Positions 34,847 to 42,889 of a DNA stretch of 64,000 bases are shown piece by piece. Under the pieces are notes generated by a model. That model did not search any database and had not been told where the DNA came from. It worked only from the letters and a program-made list of their open reading frames with translations. This DNA is from AP-15 sp963750195 (GTDB lineage Bacteria; Pseudomonadota; Alphaproteobacteria; ATCC43930; CGMCC-115725): positions 372,001 to 436,000 of the forward strand of contig CAVVPS010000010.1 in the NCBI GenBank assembly GCA_963750195.1. Direction: 5' to 3'. Both the position numbers and the translations under genes were made by a program. Each line of letters opens with the position of its first letter. The stretch's first letter is position 1.

Positions 34847-35824
34847 ATGGACACCGCCGGCGCGACTAAGTCCCGGGACGCGGAGTTTCGCGGCCGCGTT
34901 TACGACAGCATAATCGAGACGATCGGCGCGACGCCGCTGGTCCGCCTCCACCGGCTGGCGCAGCAGGCCGGGGCCAAGGCCGACATTCTGGCCAAATGCG
35001 AATTCTTCAACCCGCTCGCCTCGGTGAAGGACCGCATCGGCGTGTCGATGATCGCGGCGGCCGAGGCTGCCGGGCGGATCAAACCCGGCACCGTGCTGGT
35101 CGAGCCGACTTCGGGCAACACCGGGATCGCGCTCGCCTTTGTCTGCGCCGCCAAGGGCTACCGCCTTATTCTGACCATGCCCGACAGCATGTCGATGGAG
35201 CGGCGCAAAATGCTGCTGCTATTGGGCGCCGAACTCGAACTTACCCCGGCCGCCCAGGGCATGCGCGGCGCCATCGCCAAAGCCGAGGAGATTGCCAAGA
35301 CGTTGCCCGATGCCTTCATCCCGCAACAATTCCAGAACCCGGCAAACCCGGAGATCCATCGCCGCACCACTGCCGAGGAGATCTGGAAGGACACCGCTGG
35401 CGCGGTCGACGTGGTGGTCAGCGGGGTTGGCACCGGCGGCACTCTGACCGGGGTCGGCTCGGTTCTAAAGGCGCGCAAGCCCGGGCTCAAGATGATCGCG
35501 GTCGAGCCCGAGGACAGCGCGGTGCTTTCCGGCGGTCCGCCGGGGCCGCACCGGATCCAGGGGATTGGCGCCGGCTTTGTGCCCGAGATCCTTGACACCA
35601 AGCTGATCGACGAAATCGTCCGCATCGGCAACGACACCGCCATCCGCACGGCGCGGGAGGCCGCCCGGCTCGAAGCTCTGACCGTCGGGATCTCGTCGGG
35701 CGCGGCGCTCGCGGCGGCTCTCGAGGTCGGCAAGCGGGCGGAGATGGCTGGCAAGACAATGGTTGTGGTTCTGCCGGATTTTGCCGAGCGCTATCTCTCG
35801 ACGGCGTTGTTCGAAGGTCTGTGA
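34847..35824 (+). CDS. cysK: Cysteine synthase A
   Basis: O-acetylserine sulfhydrylase joins sulfide to O-acetylserine to make cysteine with PLP. ATG at 34847 behind GGGGAGA. 325 aa. Motifs: TPLVRLHRLAQ, PLP lysine in NPLASVKDRIGVSMI, substrate loop EPTSGNTGIALAFVCAAKGYRLI, PLP phosphate loop SGVGTGGTLTGVG and GISSGAALAAALEV. Downstream of the Rrf2 regulator and 11 bases before a ThiF-like gene. Confidence 0.95.
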   Translation: MDTAGATKSRDAEFRGRVYDSIIETIGATPLVRLHRLAQQAGAKADILAKCEFFNPLASVKDRIGVSMIAAAEAAGRIKPGTVLVEPTSGNTGIALAFVCAAKGYRLILTMPDSMSMERRKMLLLLGAELELTPAAQGMRGAIAKAEEIAKTLPDAFIPQQFQNPANPEIHRRTTAEEIWKDTAGAVDVVVSGVGTGGTLTGVGSVLKARKPGLKMIAVEPEDSAVLSGGPPGPHRIQGIGAGFVPEILDTKLIDEIVRIGNDTAIRTAREAARLEALTVGISSGAALAAALEVGKRAEMAGKTMVVVLPDFAERYLSTALFEGL

Positions 35825-35835
35825 GAGGAGCACGT

Positions 35836-36615
35836 GTGGAGCTCAGCGAAGAGCAGTTTCAGCGTTATGCCCGCCACCTGATCCTGGATGAGGTTGGCGA
35901 GGAAGGGCAGGCGCGGTTACTGCAGTCGCGCGTGCTGGTGGTCGGCGCCGGCGGGCTTGGCTCGCCGATGCTGCTATATCTGGCGGCTGCCGGGGTCGGG
36001 ACCATCGGAGTGGCTGATCCCGACCGGGTCGACATCACCAATCTGCAGCGCCAAATCGTTCATGCGACGCAAAGCGTCGGCGCCCTCAAGGTCGACAGCG
36101 CCCGTACCACGCTAGGCGCGATCAATCCCGAGATACGGGTCGAAGCCCACCCGCTACGGCTCGGGCCCGAAAACGCCGAGACGTTGATCGCGGAATACGA
36201 CCTCGTCGCCGATGGCAGCGACAATTTTGCGACGCGCTACCTGCTGACCGAAGTCTGCTATCGCCTCCAAAAACCCCTGGTGGCTGCAGCGTTGTCGCCG
36301 TTCGAGGGCCAAATATCGACGTTTCGGCCTTATCTGGGCGCCGGCCATCCCTGTTACCGCTGCCTGTTTCGCGAGCCGCCGCCGCCCGATCTGGTGCCGC
36401 GCTGCGAGACCGCCGGCATTTTGGGTGCGGTCGCCGGCGTGCTCGGGACATTGCAGGCGGTCGAAGTGTTGAAAGAACTGTTGGGGCTCGGCGAAAGCCT
36501 CGACGGCACGTTGTTGATCTATGACGCAATGCGCGCCCGCTTTCATTCGATTCGGATCGCCAAAGATCCCGAATGCCCAACTTGCGGCACGCAGGGCATA
36601 ATCGCGGCAGCTTAG
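35836..36615 (+). CDS. MoeB/ThiF/HesA-family E1-like adenylyltransferase
   Basis: The GTG at 35836 follows GAGGAG (35824-35829); 259 aa. FQRYARHLILDEVGEEGQARLLQSRVLVVGAGGLGSPMLLYLA is the N-terminal helix and nucleotide-binding GxGGLG. Other features: DPDRVDITNLQRQ, the catalytic Cys loop CETAGILGAVAG and zinc Cys pairs CYRCLF and CPTCGTQ. Members adenylate the C-terminus of small sulfur carriers (MoaD, ThiS, CysO). The place after cysK suggests sulfur transfer to cysteine, thiamine or molybdopterin; which one is open. Confidence 0.92.
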   Translation: MELSEEQFQRYARHLILDEVGEEGQARLLQSRVLVVGAGGLGSPMLLYLAAAGVGTIGVADPDRVDITNLQRQIVHATQSVGALKVDSARTTLGAINPEIRVEAHPLRLGPENAETLIAEYDLVADGSDNFATRYLLTEVCYRLQKPLVAAALSPFEGQISTFRPYLGAGHPCYRCLFREPPPPDLVPRCETAGILGAVAGVLGTLQAVEVLKELLGLGESLDGTLLIYDAMRARFHSIRIAKDPECPTCGTQGIIAAA

Positions 36616-37356
36616 AGATCGCAGCCTATTGTCGGCAGGGCGCGCAGGCTCCGTTTAGGGCCAATGACTCCTCATCCTGCCGGCCATCGCCCTTTACGCC
36701 GCTTTTATCTGCCGGGCCACCGATCGGCATCGCTTCTTTATCAGCGGCCACGATACCCTCCCCGAGCATAGGAGTTCACAGGGTGATGGCGATGCACAGA
36801 GGCACAGCCGAGGCACATCTTCGGGGCCGCCTTTGGGAACCTCGCTATAATCGGGGCGCGCCGGAGACTCGTGATCTGGCCGTCTATAGCGCACCAGGTC
36901 GCGCAGGCGGCAATGGATGTTGCCGGTCCGCTTTTCTGGGCTGTGCTGGTGGTGGGTTTCGTGGCCGGCGCGCTCGGCATCAGTTTTTGACCCTGATTGG
37001 CCGCAGGCGCCATGCCACACTGAGGATAGGCGAGCGTTCCAGAGTCCGACGCAATGGCCGCACCGCCAATTCCTATCGGCTTTCGCAACTGGCTCAAAAG
37101 ATGGGCAGAGCTAATTTTCTGCCTAATCGCGGTCCCGACGCACTCACTCAGTGTGAGAAGTGCGGATTAACCCCGAGGCGGGCTCAATGTGCTTTTCGGG
37201 AAGCCGGGGAACCCCAGATCCGCGTCGCCGTCCGATCGGTGTTCCGCTAATTTATGCACCCTTTATAGAGAAAGCCTTAGTTCCGTCTCGAAAACTTATC
37301 GGGTGATTGCTTTCTTAGAGAGAGCGCCGCGCTCGGCGAGCTAGCGGGTTTGGATT
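36616..37356. other. 741-base low-gene-density region
   Basis: No recognisable protein family is encoded here on either strand. The only candidate is the 39-aa membrane ORF at 36871-36990. Three overlapping medium-length open frames exist but their translations are low-complexity Arg/Ala-rich shadows. No repeat, tRNA or terminator seen. Confidence 0.5.
36871..36990 (+). CDS. Possible 39-aa single-pass membrane protein
   Basis: A GTG opens MIWPSIAHQVAQAAMDVAG, then PLFWAVLVVGFVAGALGISF and a TGA. The last 20 residues form a clear transmembrane helix. There is no good ribosome site and no family match; it could be chance. Confidence 0.25.
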   Translation: MIWPSIAHQVAQAAMDVAGPLFWAVLVVGFVAGALGISF

Positions 37357-37566
37357 ATGGCCCTATTGGATTTAGCAAAGCGTAGACCCGCGGGCTTATT
37401 GCACGCACAACGTCGGCCGAACCGCACTGTTGGCACCAACCGACAACAAAGCCGAGGCGAGATTGCGGTCGAGGTCGGCAAAACAATGTTGATCCTGATG
37501 CTGGTCGCTCTCGGCATCGTGGCACTGCGATACATCCTCGTTCTGGCATATGGCGTCTTGCACTGA
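37357..37566 (+). CDS. Hypothetical small membrane protein
   Basis: 69 aa. The N-terminal 40 residues are basic and low in hydrophobics; the C-terminus MLILMLVALGIVALRYILVLAYGVLH is one strong transmembrane helix. It stands 3 bases before the next gene on the same strand. The real start may be the internal ATG at 37486. Function unknown. Confidence 0.4.
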   Translation: MALLDLAKRRPAGLLHAQRRPNRTVGTNRQQSRGEIAVEVGKTMLILMLVALGIVALRYILVLAYGVLH

Positions 37567-37569
37567 GCG

Positions 37570-37890
37570 GTGGCCGCTGTGACCTTGCGCCTGCAAATCT
37601 GCTATGACCTTGGCGGCAGCTGGAGCGTGCACGGCCTGTCGGCACAGCCGGCAACGCACCTGCCGAGCCTTTCGGCAAGCGTCGACTATGCACGTCGGGA
37701 ATGTGCGGGGGCACCGGCGACGATCGAGCTTATGGTCGACGGCTTCTATGCGGTGGTCCATCAGGAGAATGGCTGGCCGCGGCAGCTCGTTGCTCCTGAA
37801 GCTGATCTGCCTAGTAGAGCGCCGGGATATGGCGGCGGAGACCGTTCCCACTTCGGCCGGTTCTGCGAGTGGGTAACGGGAAGGCGGTGA
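37570..37890 (+). CDS. Hypothetical protein, small conserved alphaproteobacterial type
   Basis: 106 aa with a GTG start. The core LRLQICYDLGGSWSVHGLSA, then a helix with PSLSASVDYARRECAGAPA and a strand pair TIELMVDGFYAVVHQENGWPRQL looks like a real alpha-beta fold with an HPF/DUF2188-like shape rather than a shadow. The C-terminal third is disordered. Function unknown. Confidence 0.5.
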   Translation: MAAVTLRLQICYDLGGSWSVHGLSAQPATHLPSLSASVDYARRECAGAPATIELMVDGFYAVVHQENGWPRQLVAPEADLPSRAPGYGGGDRSHFGRFCEWVTGRR

Positions 37891-37949
37891 GAATGAGCGG
37901 CGTACTGTCAAGGAGGCCACCTCGGCGGCCCGATCGTGGTCATCTCGAT

Positions 37950-38373
37950 TTATCGCGAGCCGCGCTTGCGCAACACGGTTGATGACGGCTCCGGCATCGG
38001 GATTCGCGGTAGCAGTCGGCAGTAGCTCAAAGCCACTACGTCGGCTTGGCGCGGTCGGCCTGTCAGCAAGGCCATTTCGCCGAAGAATTCGCCGGTTCCG
38101 AGCCGCACGTGCCGCACCGGCAGCCTAACCTCGACCGCCCCCGACACTATAAAAAAGACAACGTCGCGATCTCCGGCACGGACGACCCGTTCGTTCGGCA
38201 CCGTAAAGCGAGGTCGAGCTTGGACATCAACACCGGAAAGCCGCCCAATACCACCCCGATTACCCGAAGAGAGCGGGAGGTGGCAGTTTCAGATATGCGG
38301 CAAGCGGCTGGCACAGGACGACGGCGACCAGCAACACGGCGATGACCAGCAAAACGAAGGCGGTGTCGAACAT
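37950..38373 (-). pseudogene. Internally deleted Na+/H+ antiporter gene (fragment)
   Basis: The start MFDTAFVLLVIAVLLVAVVLCQPLAAYLKLPPPALFG (38373 down to 38260) parallels the first 37 residues of the antiporter at 42890-45499. After a frameshift and a few more residues (GVVLGGFPVL), the sequence jumps straight to the C-terminal cyclic-nucleotide-binding domain (PNERVVRAGDRDVVFFIVSGAVEVRL, GTGEFFGEMALLTGRPRQADVVALSYCRLL). About 700 codons in the middle are gone. It is a decayed paralogue. Confidence 0.8.
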
Positions 38374-38404
38374 CGGCGGCGTGATAGGTAAAAGGCCGTC
38401 GATC

Positions 38405-38722
38405 TTATCCGACGATGACCAAGAGGAATTGCGCCAGATATTTGAGAGCGTAAAAGGCCAGCACCTCATCCCATCCGTTTAAGGTGGGCCCGGCGACCTG
38501 CTCCCGGCGAAATAAGGCCACTACGCCTGAGAAGAGGCCGTACCACAAGGCAAACGAAGATATCGTCTCAAACAGGGGTTGGCGATATCGCACCGCCAAC
38601 AATGAGGCAATGGGAAATAACACAAAGAGCTTGAAGCTGAAGAGCGGAATGCGCGCTCGCGATGCCGGGTCAAGCGCACCCAGGAGCCTCAATTGCGATT
38701 TCGACGACATGTTTGCCATCAC
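38405..38722 (-). CDS. Hypothetical membrane protein
   Basis: 105 aa. Three hydrophobic stretches: LFSFKLFVLFPIASLLAV, ETISSFALWYGLFSGVVALF and EVLAFYALKYLAQFLLVIVG. It lies just upstream of the antiporter fragment on the same strand, 31 bases away, and downstream of secF. No family recognised. Confidence 0.5.
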   Translation of the reverse strand: MMANMSSKSQLRLLGALDPASRARIPLFSFKLFVLFPIASLLAVRYRQPLFETISSFALWYGLFSGVVALFRREQVAGPTLNGWDEVLAFYALKYLAQFLLVIVG

Positions 38723-38824
38723 TACTCAAGCTGGGTCAGGTTGCCACCGGCACACTGAAATCGGAGACTTCCCAGCACCATAGGTTCTCTGTGCAGATGA
38801 ACTCGATCCTGCCGACGACCCACA

Positions 38825-39766
38825 CTAGCGCGCGGCAACCGAGGGCGTGGAGGGCGCAGCCCGGGCGAGCCCGGGCCGCAGCCGCTTCTCCCCCAGAAAC
38901 AGCAAAATTGGCGAAGCGATAAAGATCGACGACGACGTGCCAACGACGATCCCGAACAGGATCGCCAGCGCAAAACCGCGCATGACCTCGCCGCCGATCA
39001 CCGCGAGCGGCAAGATCGATAGGAACACCGTCAGCGACGTTACCACCGTACGGCCGAGGGTCTGGTTGATGCTGAGGTCGATCAACTGCCGCAGCGGCAT
39101 GGTCCGATGCTTGGCGAGATTTTCCCGGATACGATCGTAGACAACGACCTTGTCGGTGACCGAATAGCCGATCAAGGTCAACAAGGCCGCGACCGAAGTG
39201 AGATCGAACTGGAACTGAGTGACCCCGAAAAAGCCGACTGTCTTGGTGACGTCGAGGATCAGGGTGGCGACGACGCCCACGCCGAACTGCCACTCGAAGC
39301 GAAACCAGATGTAGATCAGAACGGCGATCAAGGCCAAGCCGGTCGCTAGCAAGCCATTGCGAAACAGCTCGGCGCTGACCGTGGCGCCGACCACTTCGAC
39401 GCGGCGGATTTGGACATCGGGCAGCGCCATGGCAACCTGAGCCGCGATCTTTTGTTGCGCGTCCTGGATTTGCGTCTTGTTTTCGAAGCGTACCAGAACA
39501 TCTTGCGGCGAACCGAACTCCTGCACCCTGAGGTCGCCGAAGCCGAGCGGCGCGAAGGCGGCGCGGATCGCGCCGGTCTGCAGTGCTTGCGGCCCCCGCA
39601 GCTCAACCAGGATGCCGCCCCGGAAATCGACACCGAGATTGAGGCCAGGATAGAAAAACAGAATGATCGAAAGCGTGCTCAGCACCGCCGAGACGATGAC
39701 CCCGGCGAAGCGGCCGCGCATGAACTGGATCCTGGTGTTGTCGGGGACGAGGCGAAGCGGCCGCAA
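38825..39766 (-). CDS. secF: Protein translocase subunit SecF (stand-alone)
   Basis: 313 aa. TTG start at 39766 with an AAGGAGGT ribosome site 4 bases before. The protein shows the SecF pattern: N-terminal helix, LNLGVDFRGGILVEL (the FxGG motif), periplasmic domain, then five helices with SVTDKVVVYDRIRENL and GGEVMRGFALAILFGIVVGTSSSIFIASPILLFL. SecDF uses the proton gradient to pull proteins through SecYEG. SecD and YajC, normally adjacent, are not here; the neighbouring small genes are unrelated, so this may be a second, displaced secF. Confidence 0.93.
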   Translation of the reverse strand: MRPLRLVPDNTRIQFMRGRFAGVIVSAVLSTLSIILFFYPGLNLGVDFRGGILVELRGPQALQTGAIRAAFAPLGFGDLRVQEFGSPQDVLVRFENKTQIQDAQQKIAAQVAMALPDVQIRRVEVVGATVSAELFRNGLLATGLALIAVLIYIWFRFEWQFGVGVVATLILDVTKTVGFFGVTQFQFDLTSVAALLTLIGYSVTDKVVVYDRIRENLAKHRTMPLRQLIDLSINQTLGRTVVTSLTVFLSILPLAVIGGEVMRGFALAILFGIVVGTSSSIFIASPILLFLGEKRLRPGLARAAPSTPSVAAR

Positions 39767-39802
39767 CGGGACCTCCTTTCGATAAAAGCTAGCAATCCAC
39801 GG

Positions 39803-40000
39803 TCAGGATCGAGAGGGCTCTTCCGGGGATTGCCTCGGCGCGTCCCCTCTACGAAGCCTGTGGCTCAAAGCTTTGATCTTCATGACCAGGTAGGGCAGGA
39901 CGACAAACACGAACGCGGCGATGTAGAACCAGCCGATGGCGTCCTGGTCCACCCATGAATAGCCTTGATGGCACCACGAGACCGCCTCGCTGCGGAGCAC
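39803..40000 (-). CDS. Hypothetical small membrane protein upstream of secF
   Basis: 65 aa. The middle AIGWFYIAAFVFVVLPYLVMKI is one transmembrane helix; the tail is basic (KALSHRLRRGDAPRQ). 36 bases before secF on the same strand. It might occupy the place of YajC but shows no YajC motif. Uncertain start. Confidence 0.35.
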   Translation of the reverse strand: MLRSEAVSWCHQGYSWVDQDAIGWFYIAAFVFVVLPYLVMKIKALSHRLRRGDAPRQSPEEPSRS

Positions 40001-40484
40001 ATGCCGTTGGATTGCCCGGCCTCCCCGATGTTGCGGGCCTCCTTCAGCAGGCTCGCGTCTACGGCCCAGCCGTGGACAGCAGCGCTTGCTCCGGAGACGG
40101 TAAAGGCCGGATCGGGCGGACCGTAATCACCGTGAAACAGGCAGACCATCGAGCACCGGAGGAACGTACGGCCGAATGCGACCGGTTATGCGGCGTCTAT
40201 TCTCACCTCAAGGGCATCGCAGCCCGACGCGGCCATCGGCGCAGCGGGAACGAAGCCTCATATTTTGGGGGTCGTCGACCTCGATCGTCGGAGGGTCGAT
40301 CGCCAGAACGGGAAACGGCCGGCGCAGTCGAGGGCTGCGGCGATGGTGCAACACCACGGCCAACCGACCGTTGTCGAGACAGGCGGTGCAGCCGACGATA
40401 TTGGCCGGTAAGCGCGCCTTCCCGCGATCTGATGTGCGCTCGGTTGAGATACCGGGCCGGAGCTGCTCGTTCACGGAAGCCTCA
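40001..40484. other. 484-base region without a supported gene
   Basis: Open frames exist on both strands (for example a 95-codon minus-strand frame at 40208-40495), but none shows a recognisable motif, signal or ribosome site. Probably decayed or intergenic sequence next to the kdpA relic. Confidence 0.4.
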
Positions 40485-40721
40485 TCACTGCGCAACCGGT
40501 GTAGCGCCGCGTTCCAACGCAGGTCGTTCTCGATGCGCGTTCTCCACGATACGGGCAGAAATGCCCCAATCGCGAAGACACTCGACTGCGATCTCGGCTT
40601 CTTCGCGCGTTATCTGGCGAACCCGCGCGCCCGTGGTGATGCTGCGATGAACCTTGAGCCCCAGAGCCTCCGCGGCTGTTTGGCCGTTGGCGGGAATGAC
40701 AATGTCGACGAGATCGGCCAT
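40485..40721 (-). CDS. Hypothetical 78-aa protein
   Basis: MADLVDIVIPANGQTAAEAL and KVHRSITTGARVRQITREEAEIAVECLRDWGISARIVENA have a balanced alpha-beta composition typical of real small proteins. No family recognised and no operon partner. It lies just downstream of the kdpA pseudogene. Confidence 0.4.
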   Translation of the reverse strand: MADLVDIVIPANGQTAAEALGLKVHRSITTGARVRQITREEAEIAVECLRDWGISARIVENAHRERPALERGATPVAQ

Positions 40722-40897
40722 GCGGATCTCACCATTCCGGATGTCGTTAGAGAACTCCCGTGCGCCATCGCATCGGCAGCAATGCCATTGCCGGCAACTG
40801 CGATCACGCCCGGTGATCCCTATATCGGAGGCACCCGCATAAAGAATCCATATGAATCGGAGCAGCCCGATCGCTTTTGCCGCGCCTGCGCGGCTGG

Positions 40898-42623
40898 CTA
40901 ATAAAGGCGGGCGGTGTGCATCGCTAATTGCTCGGCGACGGGGCCCAAGGACAAGGCGGGAGGAAGGTCAGGCCGCCGACGATCACGATGACGCCAATCA
41001 GAAACAGCACAAAGAGGATGCGATTGGTCGGCAATGTCCCGGCCGAGCGGGGCACGATCTGCTTGGCGGCGAGCGATCCGGCGATCGCCAGGACCGGAAC
41101 GATAACGAAGTAACGGCCGACGAACATCGCCAGCGCCAATGTCAGATTGTAGAACGGCGTGTTGGCGGTAAGCCCGGCAAAGGCGCTGCCGTTGGTCATC
41201 GCCCCCGAGGTGAAGGCGTAGAGCATCTCGGAAAAACCGTGCGGGCCGCTGTTGCCAAACCCGCGAGGCCCGGCGGAGACGACGCTCGCGGTCGCCGTCA
41301 GCGCGAGAATGACGAGCGGTATGCACAGGATCGCCAGGACATGGTCATCTTGACCTCGGCCGCGGCGATCTTCTTGCCGACATATTCGGGGGTGCGGCCG
41401 ATCATCAGCCCGGCAATGAATACCGCGACGATCGCGAACAGCAGAATGCTGAACAGGCCCGAACCGGGCGCGCCGACGATGACCTCGTCGAGCATCATGT
41501 TTGCCATCAACACGCCGCCGCCGAGCGGCGTGAAACTGTCGAGCATCGCATTGACGGCGCCGTCCGACGAATCGGTGGCCACCGTGGCGAACAGCGACGA
41601 CATCGTCGCGCCAAAGCGGACCTCTTTGCCTTCCATATTGCCGCCAGCCTGCAATTCGGTTGGCTGCTGGTCGATGCCGAGTGCCGCGAATGCCGGGTTG
41701 CCGTGGGCCTCGGCGGCATAAACGGCGACGACGCCCGCGATGTAGAGGATGCCCATCGCGGCGAGCAGTGCCCAGCCGTGGCCTTCATTGCCGACCATCC
41801 GGCCGAAGGTGTTGGTCAGGGCAGCGCCGACCACAAAGATCAGCAGCATTTCGACGAGATTGGCCGCGGCAGTCGGGTTCTCGAATGGATGCGCCGAATT
41901 GACGTTGAAAAAGCCGCCGCCGTCCCCGCTTAACAACTTGATCGCGATTTGCGAGGCGACCGGCCCGCGGGCGATCAATTGCTGGCCACCGTCGAGCGTA
42001 GCGGCCCCGATCGTGGCGCCTAAGGTCTGCGGGACTCCCTGCCAGACCAGGAACAGGGTCGCGACAAAGCAGATCGGCAACAGCACATAGAGCACGGCTC
42101 GGGTCATATCGACCCAGAAATTGCCGACCGTCGAGAACGCCGGCGGGCAAAGCCGCGGATCAAGGCGATCGCTACTGCGATGCCGGTGGCGGCGGATAAA
42201 AAGGACTGGACCGTGATGCCGGCCATCTGGCTCAGATAGCTGAGCGTGGTTTCCCCGCCATAGGATTGCCAGCTGGTGTTGGTGGTAAAGCTAACCGCCG
42301 TGTTCAGCGCCAGCGCGGGGTCGACCGCGCGAAATGCTGCGGGTTCAACGGCAACAGACCCTGGAGCCGCAGCAGCGCATAGAGCGCCACGACCCCATCG
42401 CATTGAAGACGAGCAGCGCCAGCGCATAGACGTACCATTCTTGTTCGGCTGTCGGATCGATTCCGGCAAGCCGATAGATGCCGCGCTCGACCGGGATTAA
42501 GAAACGTCCGAGCGCGGTCTCCTGTCCGGTAAAGACACGCATCATGTAGCCGCCAAGCGGCCGCACCGTGATCGCGACAACGACCGTGAACAGCGCGATC
42601 TGCAGCCAGCCGATCGAGGTCAC
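40898..42623 (-). pseudogene. kdpA: Second kdpA, heavily frameshifted, without kdpB or kdpC
   Basis: The GTG at 42623 opens VTSIGWLQIALFTVVVAITVRPLGGYMMRVFTG. The full length of KdpA can be followed but only by changing frame about five times (near 42400, 42330, 42130, 41338 and 40965). The K+ selectivity loops survive: NTAVSFTTNTSWQSY, GDGGGFFNVNSAHPFENP and MTNGSAFAGL. Downstream no kdpB or kdpC follows, so even if some shifts are sequencing errors the operon is incomplete. It is a diverged paralogue of kdpA at 46051. Confidence 0.85.
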
Positions 42624-42739
42624 CTGTCTTCCTCGCCGGGCATGTCGGGGCGGCGACCCAGCTGGTGGCAAAGTCGGGCATAAGCCAAAGCGGCTGCAAA
42701 AGCCGCAAGGACCAGCGCCAACATCAGCACATCCGACAT
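42620..42739 (-). CDS. KdpF-like 39-aa membrane peptide before the kdpA relic
   Basis: MSDVLMLALVLAAFAAALAY then ARLCHQLGRRPDMPGEEDR; one transmembrane helix. Its TGA overlaps the kdpA GTG (GTGA), the position held by small Kdp-associated peptides. It is not a close match to KdpF, and resembles the 27-aa peptide at 45860 in layout (helix then short charged tail). Confidence 0.5.
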   Translation of the reverse strand: MSDVLMLALVLAAFAAALAYARLCHQLGRRPDMPGEEDR

Positions 42740-42889
42740 CGTTTCCTCAACTCACTTGCTGCGCGCCCGGCCGTGCAGATGTCGAATGCGAGGCGAAGAT
42801 TCGAGACGGATTTCTGCCGTTGTGTATAAAGATCGAATAAGCGACACCCCTTCGATTGCCCGGAGTGATGGCGCTGCGCTGCGTTCTGG

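Noticed and set aside
36573..37250. 225-codon plus-strand open frame after the ThiF-like gene
   Set aside because: Overlaps the end of the real gene, no start context, no recognisable fold; composition is that of non-coding sequence.
40176..41721. Plus-strand open frames opposite the kdpA relic
   Set aside because: They are antisense to sequence that clearly encodes KdpA motifs on the minus strand.
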